DNA from: AV69 sp963742315
GTDB taxonomy: Bacteria; Verrucomicrobiota; Verrucomicrobiia; Chthoniobacterales; UBA10450
Assembly (NCBI GenBank): GCA_963742315.1
Contig: CAVULE010000010.1
Coordinates: 186,001-250,000 of the forward strand
Direction: 5' to 3'
DNA length: 64,000 nt
In this document: positions 51,174 to 60,687 of the stretch, piece after piece
Layout of the letters: the number at the start of each line of letters is the position of its first letter
How positions within the stretch are numbered: the stretch's first letter is position 1
Position numbers and translations under genes: made by a program
The notes under the pieces: generated by a model
Databases searched by the model: none
Told to the model about the DNA's origin: nothing
Seen by the model: only the letters and a program-made list of their open reading frames with translations

Positions 51174-51596
51174 CTACTTTGTTGGCATCTCGGTATGAAA
51201 CGCGACGCTCCAGGCGTTGCCCTGGCGTTTCCAGAGCGTAGCGGCGTTAATCATGTTCGAAACATCTTTCCCATTCTTTGTCGACACAACTGTCGCGCGA
51301 TAGCATATCAGGGCCGCATCCGGCGTAACAAACACCACGTCCATCTTACCAAGCTCATAGGATTTGAAGTCGGCCGCGCGCATATCTGCAATCTCTTTGC
51401 TCTTCCGCGTCATCTCATCCGAGTAAACGCCGCGAAACTCTGGGCTAACGATCTTCTCGAACCTGTCGAAGTCCTTCGCTTTAAGCATTTGCCAGACCTG
51501 TTTTTCAGCCGCGACAATCTGCGATGGAGCAGCCGCCTTCGCGCCGGCGGCGAGAGCGAAGAAGGCGACAACTGTAAGCGCGTAGAATTTATTCAT
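51174..51596 (-). CDS. Exported SnoaL/DUF4440-like protein (integron cassette gene 2)
   Basis: 140 aa. Signal peptide (MNKFYALTVVAFFALAAGAKA) then an NTF2-like domain with VWQMLKAKDFDRFEKIVSPEF, DAALICYRATVVSTKNG and AATLWKRQGNAWSVAFHTE, the DUF4440 pattern. Such small pockets bind or isomerise small molecules, with no catalytic role certain. It lies between attC 1 and attC 2, with 61 bases of leader after the R' core. Confidence 0.78.
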   Translation of the reverse strand: MNKFYALTVVAFFALAAGAKAAAPSQIVAAEKQVWQMLKAKDFDRFEKIVSPEFRGVYSDEMTRKSKEIADMRAADFKSYELGKMDVVFVTPDAALICYRATVVSTKNGKDVSNMINAATLWKRQGNAWSVAFHTEMPTK

Positions 51597-51657
51597 AAGG
51601 TGATACTAGCAGATCATGGCGATATGCCACCAGCCACGTTTTAGAGCGTAGACAGTC

Positions 51658-51766
51658 ATCTAACGAGACATAAGATCAGCGACCGCGCGAATTAGAAGTG
51701 ACGTTCGCATGCTTTCAAATCTAGACATTAGGACGGCCCGCGGTTCGCTGCATCGCCTGGTTAGGC
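51658..51766 (-). other. attC site 2 (integron recombination site)
   Basis: 109 bp. Minus strand: R'' GCCTAAC directly after the stop codon of cassette gene 3, CAGGCGATG, the stem CAGCGA(A)CCGCG/CGCGG-TCGCTG with the same extrahelical A as attC 1, a longer variable end, ATCTTATGTCTC and R' GTTAGAT. Shared outer sequence and a variable loop are diagnostic of one attC family. Confidence 0.87.
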
Positions 51767-52216
51767 CTATTCGACATGACCTGGTGAAAGGATGATGAAT
51801 GGCTTGTCTCCTGCCTTGGGCTTTGGTCGCAGTCCGTCAATCAGCCGGATTTGGACAGGCCAAGAATCGCCAGGCGGCTTTGGCGCGACCATGCCGAGGC
51901 GAAGGTCTTTTCGCACGCGATCTACATAGGGATTGCTAGGTGAGAACATTAAGCGGCGGACGTGTCCGTCTGCCGCAACCACCGCGATAATATCGCAGTA
52001 TCGGTTGCTGGACGGGTGCGACTCGCAGACGTTCATCGCGTGGAGCATCGGTTCGGTACTCCAGTCGGAAAACTTTTCGGCGTACCGAGAGCCCACATGA
52101 TTAGGCAGAGTGTATTTCTTGGCTGCGCCGTCGGAGAGACTGTCGAAATCGGTGCGACTCGCGGCCATCGCGCAGCATGCCGCAACGATGATAAGGAGAA
52201 ACAGGATGCGCTGCAT
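51767..52216 (-). CDS. Exported hypothetical protein (integron cassette gene 3)
   Basis: 149 aa. Signal peptide (MQRILFLLIIVAACCAMA), then a soluble domain with Cys pairs (MNVCESHPSSNRYCDIIAVV) and WPVQIRLIDGLRPKP, slightly like the beta-strand region of TonB C-terminal domains. No firm family. The ATG follows a GTTAGGC core by two bases and the TAG touches the next attC, so the gene fills its cassette completely. Confidence 0.72.
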   Translation of the reverse strand: MQRILFLLIIVAACCAMAASRTDFDSLSDGAAKKYTLPNHVGSRYAEKFSDWSTEPMLHAMNVCESHPSSNRYCDIIAVVAADGHVRRLMFSPSNPYVDRVRKDLRLGMVAPKPPGDSWPVQIRLIDGLRPKPKAGDKPFIILSPGHVE

Positions 52217-52218
52217 AG

Positions 52219-52260
52219 GCCTAACGAGATATATACGAAAGTTCGTATTTAATTGCGAAC
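52219..52260 (-). promoter_or_regulatory. Half attC/attI-like core with possible cassette promoter
   Basis: GTTAGGC (52219-52225, minus strand) preceded by GAGA-type sequence as in attC 1 and 2, but no matching RYYYAAC arm. On the minus strand, TTCGCA and TATATA with 18-base spacing lie just upstream and could be the promoter of gene 3. The rest of 52261-52543 holds hairpins (GTAGCACGCG/CGCGTGCTAC) and no gene. Confidence 0.45.
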
Positions 52261-52543
52261 ATTTTTTCGCCTATTTCTGGAAGGCCCGAGGAAGCAGGGG
52301 TGATGCGGCGGTGGGGGATCGCGGCGGCAAGGGAAAGGAGCGACTTGGAAGCCGCCCCCTCAGTCAAGATATGATTGCACTCGAGAAGTCCGCGAAAGCG
52401 AGACGCCTCCGGTCCGAGCCGGACTGGCGGTAGCACGCGAGACGCGCGTGCTACGCGGGCGAAAAACTGGGGGACGAGCGTGCGCAGGAGCGGAACGTCG
52501 AACACCGAACATCCAACGTCGAACGAAGAGGAAAGGAGAGCGG

Positions 52544-54574
52544 TTACGCGGGGGCGCCGCCGAGGGCGCCGGGAAGCGGAGGAGTAACCTCGGGGGCGAC
52601 CACGACTTGTTTGGGCGGTTTCTCTGGCTCCATCTTTTCGCCGCCGCGCGGAGCGATCCCGGGTGGCGGATTCAACATCCGGCCGTGCTCGATGATTTCC
52701 CTGATCTGTGAGCCGTCGAGGGTCTCGAACTCGAGCAGCGCCTTGGCGATGACGTCGAGCTTATCACGATTGGCGGTGAGAATTTGCTTCGCCCTCTGGT
52801 AGGCCTCGTCGAGGAGCATGCGCACTTCGCGATCGATCTCCTCGGCGGTGGCTTCGCTGTAATCGCGGGCGCGCGAGATGTCGCGTCCGAGAAAAACGTA
52901 ATCTTCGTGGTCGCCGTACTCGACCATTCCCAATTTTTCGCTCATGCCCCATTCGCATACCATCCGGCGGGCGGTGGCGGTAGCCATCTTGATATCGCCG
53001 CGGGCGCCATTCGTGACATCGCCAAAAGCAAGTTCCTCGGCCACGCGGCCGCCCATGCTGACGGCGAGGCTGGCCAGTAGTTCGGCTTTGCGATTGGTAT
53101 ATTTATCTTCTTCCGGCAACCACATCGTGCTGCCCAACGATGGGCCGCGCGGGATGATGGTGACCTTATGGAGTGGCTCGGTGTGCTCGAGTAATTCAAG
53201 CAACAGCGCGTGACCGGCTTCGTGATAAGCGGTGTTCGTTTTTTCCTTCTCACTTAAGGCAAGACTGCGGCGTTCCTTTCCCCAACGCACTTTGTCGCGC
53301 GCTTCTTCGAGCTCAGCCAAGGTAATTCCTTTCAAATTGCGGCGCGCCGCCAGCAAGGCGGCTTCATTGATGACGTTGGCCAATTCCGCGCCGGAATAAC
53401 CGGGCGTGCCGCGTGCGACCACGGCGAGATCGACCCCTTCAGCCAACTTCACTTTCTTGGAATGGACCCGTAAAATTTCCTCGCGCCCTTTCACGTCTGG
53501 AAGATTGACGGTGATCTGGCGGTCGAAACGGCCTGGGCGGAGTAGAGCAGGATCGAGAACATCAGGCCGGTTAGTGGCAGCGATGATAATGACGCCTTCC
53601 TGAGTATCGAATCCGTCCATTTCGACGAGCAAGGCATTGAGGGTTTGTTCGCGCTCATCGTGGCCGCCTCCGACGCCATGGCCGCGATGACGACCGACCG
53701 CGTCAATTTCGTCGATGAAAATAATGCAGGGCGCCGATTTCTTTCCCTGCTCAAACATGTCGCGAACCCGGCTAGCGCCGACGCCGACAAACATCTCGAC
53801 GAAATCGGAACCGCTGATCGAGAAGAATGGGACATCAGCCTCGCCGGCGATGGCGCGGGCGAGCAATGTCTTGCCGGTGCCGGGCGGCCCGACCAGAAGC
53901 ACGCCTTTGGGAATGCGCCCCCCGAGTTTCTGAAACTTCTTCGGATCACGCAGAAACTCGACCAGCTCCTGCACTTCATCCTTGGCTTCCTCGACTCCGG
54001 CAACGTCGCGAAAAGTAATCTTATTTTTGTCGCGGGCCAGCATGCGCGCTTTGGATTTGCCAAAGTTGAGAGCGCCCTTACCGGCCATGCGGATTTGCTG
54101 GCGGAACAGGAAATAGAGAACGAGGAGAAAGAGCGCGATGGGGAGAAAACTAAGAACGGTCTGGGCGAACAGGTTCGATTCGGCGCGGATGGCCGGTTGA
54201 ATGCCGGCAGCGGCAAGTCGCTTCTCCAGATCGGGACTGAAATTCAGATCGACAATCGTGCGAAACTTCACCGCCTGTTCGGCGCCGGCGGTTTGTTTGC
54301 GGTAATAACCGATGAGAGCCCGGGTGGGCTGGCCTTCCTGAACGAGCAAGGTAACTGGGAGGTTTTTGTCGCTAATGATCTGCTTGTTATCGAGGAGCTC
54401 GATAAACCGGTTGTAGGGGACGTCCTCGACATTCTGGTAACCACCGTTACGAACGAGCAGGGCCATGCCGATGAGGCCAAAGGCAATGGCAATAAGAACG
54501 ATGCCACGCCAGTTAAAGTTCGGCTCGTTATTGCGCTTATTATCGCGCTGGGAATTGCGGTCGGGTTGCGCCAT
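52544..54574 (-). CDS. ftsH: ATP-dependent zinc metalloprotease FtsH
   Basis: 676 aa. Two N-terminal membrane helices (IVLIAIAFGLIGMALLV and TVLSFLPIALFLLVLYFLF) flank a periplasmic domain. AAA+ core: Walker A GPPGTGKT, Walker B FIDEID, SRH region ATNRPDVLDPALLRPGRFD. The peptidase has HEAGH and a distal Asp. The C-terminal tail is Pro/Gly/Ala-rich. It degrades unneeded and membrane proteins (for example LpxC in other bacteria) at the inner membrane. It lies just right of the cassette array. Confidence 0.96.
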   Translation of the reverse strand: MAQPDRNSQRDNKRNNEPNFNWRGIVLIAIAFGLIGMALLVRNGGYQNVEDVPYNRFIELLDNKQIISDKNLPVTLLVQEGQPTRALIGYYRKQTAGAEQAVKFRTIVDLNFSPDLEKRLAAAGIQPAIRAESNLFAQTVLSFLPIALFLLVLYFLFRQQIRMAGKGALNFGKSKARMLARDKNKITFRDVAGVEEAKDEVQELVEFLRDPKKFQKLGGRIPKGVLLVGPPGTGKTLLARAIAGEADVPFFSISGSDFVEMFVGVGASRVRDMFEQGKKSAPCIIFIDEIDAVGRHRGHGVGGGHDEREQTLNALLVEMDGFDTQEGVIIIAATNRPDVLDPALLRPGRFDRQITVNLPDVKGREEILRVHSKKVKLAEGVDLAVVARGTPGYSGAELANVINEAALLAARRNLKGITLAELEEARDKVRWGKERRSLALSEKEKTNTAYHEAGHALLLELLEHTEPLHKVTIIPRGPSLGSTMWLPEEDKYTNRKAELLASLAVSMGGRVAEELAFGDVTNGARGDIKMATATARRMVCEWGMSEKLGMVEYGDHEDYVFLGRDISRARDYSEATAEEIDREVRMLLDEAYQRAKQILTANRDKLDVIAKALLEFETLDGSQIREIIEHGRMLNPPPGIAPRGGEKMEPEKPPKQVVVAPEVTPPLPGALGGAPA

Positions 54575-54825
54575 TAGATTCGGTGCGCGGAATTACCGCG
54601 CTAGAAAAGTTACATGAGCGGGTGGGCAATGCAATTAGCAGGAGTCACGCCTCGGTAGGTTCGACAATGATTCGGGATTGGTGTTCGAATGGGATGTGCG
54701 GGGGATTAACGGGCCGGATGCCCGTTCGTCCACCGCGAGGATGGCTGTGGGCTCAGAGGAGGAAGCGAGGTGGCACGGTCATTGCGTCCACCGGGCCTTA
54801 GAGTAAACTTTAGCCCCAAGTAGCA

Positions 54826-57800
54826 ATGGCCGAATTGATAGCTCAAGTAGCTGATCGAATTGATCGCGCAGTGCAGCGCGTGACCCCTCTTGCGTATCGC
54901 ATGCAGCGGAAGGGTCGCCGCTGGATGCGGCGGGCCATGCGTAAGCCCCGGAGCGTTTCGGAAGGGCCCAATTTGCTGCCGTTGCTGATCCAGGTGCTGG
55001 CCAGTTTTTCGAAAGCCGATGGCGTTTTGCTGGAAGAAGAGATCGACTCCAGCCTGGGCTTCCTGCGTTACGATTATCCGGAGGCGGTTTATTCCGAGTT
55101 GCGGCAGCTGTTTCGGCAGGCCCTTTACGAGCAACAGGATTTAACGGCGATGGCGCAAAAGCTCGGTCTGCAACTGAGCACCGACCGCAAGATCATGCTC
55201 GGGGTGCAGCTCTACGATTTGATTTCGCAAGCTGGCCTGAAGCAGGAGCAGGTGGTGCAATTTTATTCCTTCATGTCGCAGCTCGGCATGGCGGCGCAGG
55301 CGATCGACATCGTGTATCAACTGAACGCGAGCGAGGAATCGGATCCTGGGGTCTATCAGCGCGGCTCTTCGCCCTTGGAATCGATCTCATTTGGCAACAA
55401 CGGTCAATCTGACGTCATGTTGAAAAGCCTCGGTGCCAGTGACCGGCTGCTGGCATTTCGCTATCACGATTTGATTCTTTTGAAAAATTACAGCTCGCAA
55501 AGTGTATCGGTCCGAAGCCGGCCATTGGCGCGGGGCGGGTTTTGCCGCATTTATCCAGGCCAACGCATTCTGGTGGGCGATCAGGTGCTCAGTTATCAGG
55601 AGCTCGCGCAATATTTTAACGCCAAGAAAAACGTTTCACTCCCGCAAATTTTCATCCGGGTGAATCGCGACTCCGATGAAGTCGAGCTGGAGCGGGCGCG
55701 TTCACGTGAGGCTGCGTTGGAAGTCACTTTCGGATTAAAAGTGAAGGTTAAGGCGCTAAAAGACGTCGACGCAGAACTGAACGGCACGCGGTTGCGGGCA
55801 GGGACTTTGGTGGAAGCGACTCTGCAGGATCGGATCGTTTTTCACAACGACAGCGAGCTGGATTTGCTCGATCTCCGCCGCCGCGCCCGGGCGCTCGGCG
55901 GTCGTTTTCAACTCAAGGCCTCGAAGTCGGAATATCTGGTTTCGAACAACCCTAGTCTGCTCGAAGCGGACGATATTTTGCTCTCGCCGGGGACTGCTGG
56001 CGATGTGTTGCTAAAGATTTTTTGCGATTACGACAAGCGCATCGGCACGCTCGAAGTGCTGGAGGCTGATCGCCCAATAATGGTGGGTGAGACCAACGTG
56101 CGGACCGCCTCGCCGTTAAAGGATGGCGATACCATTCGCATCGATGTTGGGCAGTTTTTGAAATGCAATTTTTCCGAGCGCATCATCGAGGAAGAGCGCA
56201 ACATCATTCGCACCCTGGAGGTAAGCGAGGTCACGCATCACTTCAGCAGCGGCGATATCGGGCTAGAGGGCATTTCCTTCAATGTCATGCGCGGGGAGCT
56301 GGTTTGCGTGATGGGGGCGAGCGGTTCCGGGAAAAGCACGTTGCTCAAGGTGTTGGCCGGACAATTGGAGCCGGCTAGCGGTCAAGTCCTGCTCAATAAC
56401 CAGCAGCTTTATCCGAATCTCGATCAGCTCAAGCGTTACATCAGTTACATTCCGCAAGAGGACGCGTTCGATGAACACCTGACCATCGGCGAAAATTTGC
56501 AGTTCGCAGCCGCGATTCGCTCGCCCCATTTGTCGCGACGCGACCGGTCGCGTCGCTTGGAAGGAAAATTGATCGAGCTCGGTTTGAGCGAACGGCGCGA
56601 CGCGGTAGTTGGAACCGCGGTCAAGAAAACGCTCAGCGGCGGCGAACGCAAACGACTCAACATCGGTCTCGACATGATCGGTTCGGCGGACATTTATCTG
56701 TTCGACGAACCGACCTCGGGCCTGAGCTCAAAAGATTCCGAGCACGTCATCGAAATCATCCGTTCGATGGCGCACAACAAAATCATCATCGTCACTATTC
56801 ACCAACCGAGCTCGAAACTTTTCCAGATGTTTCACAAAGCCATTCTGCTCGACAAGGGCGGGCGGCTGGTCTTTTTCGGGACCCCGACTGAGATGCTGCG
56901 TTATTTCGCGGAAGCAGAACACCAGCACCAATTCGGCGCTGACTTGGGAGCCTGCGCGGCCTGCGGAACGACCCGACCAGAATTTATTTTCGATGTTTTG
57001 GAAACGCCGCTGCGTGATCTGAGTGGCGACATTATTTACGAGGAGAACAATCGCGGCCAATTGGTGCCGGCGCGGCGTTACGCACCGGAATTTTGGCGGG
57101 ACAAATATGAAGCGTTCCGGCTGATCCAGGATGTTAAGCAGGTTTCCTTGCGCAAGGAGCCGGTGGCACCGTTGCCGAGCGCGCCGCTGCAAAGGAAAAA
57201 ACGGGTGCCGTTCCGCTGGCACGACGAATGGACACAATTGCGCACGCTCCTAAAAAGGGCCTTCATCAGCAAACTGCGCAACCGCGGCAATCTTGTCATC
57301 ACCATCGGGGTCGCGCCGGTGCTGGCCTTTCTAATCGCAAGTTTGTTGCGCTACTCCGATAGCGGCACCTACGACTTCGCCTCTGCCTATCACATCCCAA
57401 CGTTTCTCTTTCTCACTCTTATCGTCGCGATGTTCCTCGGGTTAACCAATAGCGCCGACGACATCATTCGCGATCGGGTCGTCCTGCAGCGAGAGCGCAA
57501 TCTCAATGTCAGGCTGCCTTATTATATTTTCGCGAAAACGACTTCTCTGGGCGTCTTCGCGCTGCTACAATGCGTTCTCTTTGTCTTTATCGGCAATTAC
57601 ATTCTCGAAATCCGGGGGATGTTTTGGATTTACCTCGGAATCGTCTTCATCACGGCGATGGGTGGAGTCGCCCTCGGGCTGGTCGTTTCCTCTATTGTTT
57701 CCGATCCGAAGACAGCCGCCAACATCGTGCCGCTGGTCTTGATTCCGCAGATCATCATGGGTGGCGCGCTCATCAAATATGAGGACATGAACCGCAACCT

Positions 57801-58440
57801 CGCGCTGGTTTACACGTTCACGCGCTGGTTTTCCGAGCATCCGAACAAGGAACAAAACCTGAAAATGGACAGCAAATTGCAGGTGCCATTCATTTGCCAG
57901 TTCATCGCCATGCGCTGGTCCTACGAGGAAATGATTGTGGCGCAGGCCAAATTGAATCCGGTGACGCGCCGGCAGGACCGGACCCAGCGCGAGATCGATC
58001 GGATCGTAGCTCGCCATGATACCCGCCCGGAATCAAGGAGACGTTTGAATGATTTAAAAGATACATTGGCGATGTTGTCGGGCCTGGAGGCAAAAACGCC
58101 GGACGATTTGGATCGATATCTCGGGATCATTGATCAGGTACTAGATGGCAAGCAGCCGTTCGATCGCAGCCAATTCAAGGATGCCAATGGTCCAGTAACC
58201 GCGGAGACGCTCTATCTAAACCAAAAAGTGTCCGATTTGATTTCGAACGCGGAGATGGAACAAAACGATTATCGCCGTGGGGGAAAACCGAATGTGTTTT
58301 TCGGCCAATACAAGCAGTATTTCGGGATGAAGGTGGATGTGTTCGTCTTCAACACCATCGTCTTGATCGGATCGAGCCTTGCGCTGCTCGGGTTGTTGCA
58401 CTGGATTCTACGGCGGCAACTGGAAGTGCGAAGGACGTAA
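54826..58440 (+). CDS. TerB-like / FHA-like / ABCG-type ABC transporter fusion
   Basis: 1204 aa. Residues about 50-170 look like a TerB/DjlA-type helical domain (LLPLLIQVLASFSKADGVLLEEEI). Residues about 180-450 are beta-rich; the end (MVGETNVRTASPLKDGDTIRI) has the feel of an FHA domain. ABC ATPase at about 470-680: Walker A MGASGSGKST, signature LSGGERKRL, Walker B YLFDEPTSGLSSKD. ABC2 membrane part at about 820-980 (APVLAFLIASLLRY and five further helices), with a last helix at the end. An ABCG-like half transporter with sensor domains. Substrate unknown. Confidence 0.85.
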   Translation: MAELIAQVADRIDRAVQRVTPLAYRMQRKGRRWMRRAMRKPRSVSEGPNLLPLLIQVLASFSKADGVLLEEEIDSSLGFLRYDYPEAVYSELRQLFRQALYEQQDLTAMAQKLGLQLSTDRKIMLGVQLYDLISQAGLKQEQVVQFYSFMSQLGMAAQAIDIVYQLNASEESDPGVYQRGSSPLESISFGNNGQSDVMLKSLGASDRLLAFRYHDLILLKNYSSQSVSVRSRPLARGGFCRIYPGQRILVGDQVLSYQELAQYFNAKKNVSLPQIFIRVNRDSDEVELERARSREAALEVTFGLKVKVKALKDVDAELNGTRLRAGTLVEATLQDRIVFHNDSELDLLDLRRRARALGGRFQLKASKSEYLVSNNPSLLEADDILLSPGTAGDVLLKIFCDYDKRIGTLEVLEADRPIMVGETNVRTASPLKDGDTIRIDVGQFLKCNFSERIIEEERNIIRTLEVSEVTHHFSSGDIGLEGISFNVMRGELVCVMGASGSGKSTLLKVLAGQLEPASGQVLLNNQQLYPNLDQLKRYISYIPQEDAFDEHLTIGENLQFAAAIRSPHLSRRDRSRRLEGKLIELGLSERRDAVVGTAVKKTLSGGERKRLNIGLDMIGSADIYLFDEPTSGLSSKDSEHVIEIIRSMAHNKIIIVTIHQPSSKLFQMFHKAILLDKGGRLVFFGTPTEMLRYFAEAEHQHQFGADLGACAACGTTRPEFIFDVLETPLRDLSGDIIYEENNRGQLVPARRYAPEFWRDKYEAFRLIQDVKQVSLRKEPVAPLPSAPLQRKKRVPFRWHDEWTQLRTLLKRAFISKLRNRGNLVITIGVAPVLAFLIASLLRYSDSGTYDFASAYHIPTFLFLTLIVAMFLGLTNSADDIIRDRVVLQRERNLNVRLPYYIFAKTTSLGVFALLQCVLFVFIGNYILEIRGMFWIYLGIVFITAMGGVALGLVVSSIVSDPKTAANIVPLVLIPQIIMGGALIKYEDMNRNLALVYTFTRWFSEHPNKEQNLKMDSKLQVPFICQFIAMRWSYEEMIVAQAKLNPVTRRQDRTQREIDRIVARHDTRPESRRRLNDLKDTLAMLSGLEAKTPDDLDRYLGIIDQVLDGKQPFDRSQFKDANGPVTAETLYLNQKVSDLISNAEMEQNDYRRGGKPNVFFGQYKQYFGMKVDVFVFNTIVLIGSSLALLGLLHWILRRQLEVRRT

Positions 58441-58450
58441 CGCAAGCTTC

Positions 58451-58551
58451 GTCATCCCGAGCCAAACGCCCGTCCGGCTCGGACCGAGCGATCCCGAGGC
58501 AAAACCTTTAAGATAACTTCCGCGGGATCCCTCGGCTGCGCTCGGGATGAC
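58451..58551. repeat. REP element g
   Basis: 101 bp, from GTCATCCCGAGCC to GCTCGGGATGAC, with a GTCCGGCTCGGACCGAG hairpin in the left arm and CTTTAAGATAACTTC at the centre. Lies between the transporter and the M24 peptidase genes. Confidence 0.8.
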
Positions 58552-58581
58552 AAAGTCGGCGAAGCGCAATAACATCGTAGC

Positions 58582-59712
58582 ATGGCAATAAAACCCGAAT
58601 TACCGCGCTTGATTGTCGCGCCCAGCGACACTGATGCGGACATGCTTTACGCGACGCGGATTTTCATCGGCGATCCGTTTATTTTTCTTCAGCAAAAGGG
58701 GAAACGCATCCTGGTCCTGAGCGATCTGGAGATCGATCGAGCGAAGAAGAATGCGAAGGCGGACGAGTTTGTCATGTTCAACCAGCTCGAACGCGAAGTG
58801 CAGGGCAAGGCCAAGAAGGCGCCCCCCTACGAAAAAGTGCTGGCGCATTTTCTAACGAAACGTGGAGTAAAGCGCGCCCTTGTGCCGGCTAATTTCCCAT
58901 TGGGCTTTGCTAACGAGATTAAGCGAAACGGAATCGCACTGGAAACGAGCAACGGGCTTTTCTGGCCCGCGCGGGAGAAGAAAACAGCGGAGGAAATTCG
59001 GCTGCTGGAGCGCGCGTTAAGGATGACGGAAACGGGGATGAAACGGGGCGTGGAAATCCTGAAGGCGTCAAAGCCGGGGACGGGGAAAAAATTAAAGTGG
59101 TCTGGCAAGACGTTGACTTCGGAAATTCTGCGCGCGGAAATAGACAGCGCAATTTTGCGCGCCGGGGGTGTACCGACCAACACGATCGTGGCCGGCGGCG
59201 ATCAGGCCTGCGATCCACACGAACGCGGGTTCGGCCCGCTTCGCGCCGATAGCTTGATCATTCTCGATATTTTTCCGCGCGACGGAAAGACCGGCTACTG
59301 GGGCGACATGACACGAACGGTGGTGCACGGCCGCGCCAGCGAGCAGCAGCGCAAGCTTTGGGAAGCGGTCAAGGCAGGGCAGACGCTGGCCCTGAAGCGG
59401 ATCAAAGCCGGGGTGGACGGAATGAGCATTCACCAGGCAATCACCGAGCTATTCGAACGGCGTGGCTTTCCCACGGAAGTGCGTAATGGGCGGCGCGTTG
59501 GATTTTTCCATGGCACCGGGCACGGTCTTGGGCTCGAAATTCACGAATATCCCCGTCTGCAAAAGGTCGTGTTGAAAGCGGGACAATGTCTCACGGTCGA
59601 GCCTGGGTTGTATTATCCGGGAATCGGCGGAGCGCGGATTGAAGATGTGGTGATTGTGGAAAAAGATGGCTGTCGAATACTCTCGAAGTTTCCGAAACAG
59701 CTAGAAATTTAA
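58582..59712 (+). CDS. M24-family Xaa-Pro peptidase
   Basis: 376 aa. The creatinase-like N-domain (about 1-140) is followed by the pita-bread fold. Metal ligands: Asp in LIILDIFPRDG, Asp in WGDMTRTV, His in GTGHGLGLE, Glu in LTVEPGLYY and Glu in RIEDVV. It removes N-terminal residues before proline or acts as a dipeptidase, in the cytosol (no signal). A REP element lies on each side, so it is probably monocistronic. Confidence 0.93.
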   Translation: MAIKPELPRLIVAPSDTDADMLYATRIFIGDPFIFLQQKGKRILVLSDLEIDRAKKNAKADEFVMFNQLEREVQGKAKKAPPYEKVLAHFLTKRGVKRALVPANFPLGFANEIKRNGIALETSNGLFWPAREKKTAEEIRLLERALRMTETGMKRGVEILKASKPGTGKKLKWSGKTLTSEILRAEIDSAILRAGGVPTNTIVAGGDQACDPHERGFGPLRADSLIILDIFPRDGKTGYWGDMTRTVVHGRASEQQRKLWEAVKAGQTLALKRIKAGVDGMSIHQAITELFERRGFPTEVRNGRRVGFFHGTGHGLGLEIHEYPRLQKVVLKAGQCLTVEPGLYYPGIGGARIEDVVIVEKDGCRILSKFPKQLEI

Positions 59713-59727
59713 GGAACCCAACAAACG

Positions 59728-59810
59728 GTCGTCCCGAGTGTAGTCGAGGGATCCCGATAAAGTTACCTTAAAGCTTGCGCGGCGGGATCCCTCGCTTCAC
59801 TCGGGATGAC
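59728..59810. repeat. REP element h
   Basis: 83 bp, GTCGTCCCGAGTG to CACTCGGGATGAC, with the family core GTTACCTTAAAGCTTGCG. The compensating change in both outer arms (AGTG/CACT in place of AGCG/CGCT) shows selection for pairing. Confidence 0.85.
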
Positions 59811-59882
59811 GGGCGCGGAAGGAAGCCAAATGAACGAAGCGATCTCGCCGGCGTCTAATCAGCAGACACACTTAAGACAGGA

Positions 59883-60581
59883 ATGTTTTACCCAATCGGA
59901 TACGGCGGAAGTCACTGGTTGCTTTATATTGGCGTGCCTTTGATCATCGGCATTTGGGCGCAGATTCGCGTCAAAAGCGCGTTTGGACGCTGGAGCAAGG
60001 TGCGCGCGAGCTCCAACATCACCGGCGCGGAATGCGCGCGGGAGATTTTGCAGGCGGCGCAAATTCACGACGTCGAGGTGGTCGAGACGAACGATTTTCT
60101 GGGCGATCATTACGATCCGACCAAGAAAAGGCTTTGCCTTTCCAGCAACGTTTACAGCACCCCTTCGGTCGCGTCCCTTGGGATCGCCGCGCACGAAACC
60201 GGGCACGCCATCCAACATGCAAAATCTTACGCGCCCTTGAAAGTGCGCATGGCGGTCGTGCCATTGACGATGGCGGCGTCGCAGATGCTGCCATTCATAA
60301 TAATCGGCGGGCTATTTTTTCACATCACCGGTCTGATCACGCTCGGCATTTATTGTTACGCCATTCTGCTGGTCTTTCAGTTAATCACGCTTCCGGTGGA
60401 GTTTGATGCTTCGCGGCGCGCCAAAATTATTTTGCAGCAGATGGGGATTGTGCAGCCCGGCGCTGAGGTTGCGGGCGTAAACAGTGTGCTCAACGCCGCC
60501 GCCCTCACCTACGTCGCCGCCTTCATCGCCGCGCTCGGCAATTTGCTCTGGCTTCTCTCCATGCGCGATCGCAGGAGCTAA
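59883..60581 (+). CDS. Membrane zinc metallopeptidase (YugP/PF04298 type)
   Basis: 232 aa. One N-terminal membrane segment (LLYIGVPLIIGIWAQIRV), GDHYDPTKKRLCLSSNVYS, the zinc motif HETGHAIQHA (about 102-111), two central membrane helices, VEFDASRRAK (third ligand region) and a C-terminal helix. This is the normal arrangement for neutral zinc metallopeptidases of the YugP family. Substrate unknown. The sigma-factor gene follows. Confidence 0.9.
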   Translation: MFYPIGYGGSHWLLYIGVPLIIGIWAQIRVKSAFGRWSKVRASSNITGAECAREILQAAQIHDVEVVETNDFLGDHYDPTKKRLCLSSNVYSTPSVASLGIAAHETGHAIQHAKSYAPLKVRMAVVPLTMAASQMLPFIIIGGLFFHITGLITLGIYCYAILLVFQLITLPVEFDASRRAKIILQQMGIVQPGAEVAGVNSVLNAAALTYVAAFIAALGNLLWLLSMRDRRS

Positions 60582-60687
60582 CGCGTCCTCAGTTGAAAAA
60601 ATGAATTCCGTCCTCGCTGCGCCGCGTCGAATCTCTGATTTGTTGTCGTCGGTTCCCGGCCCGAATGTTAAGAGAAGAACACGGGCA

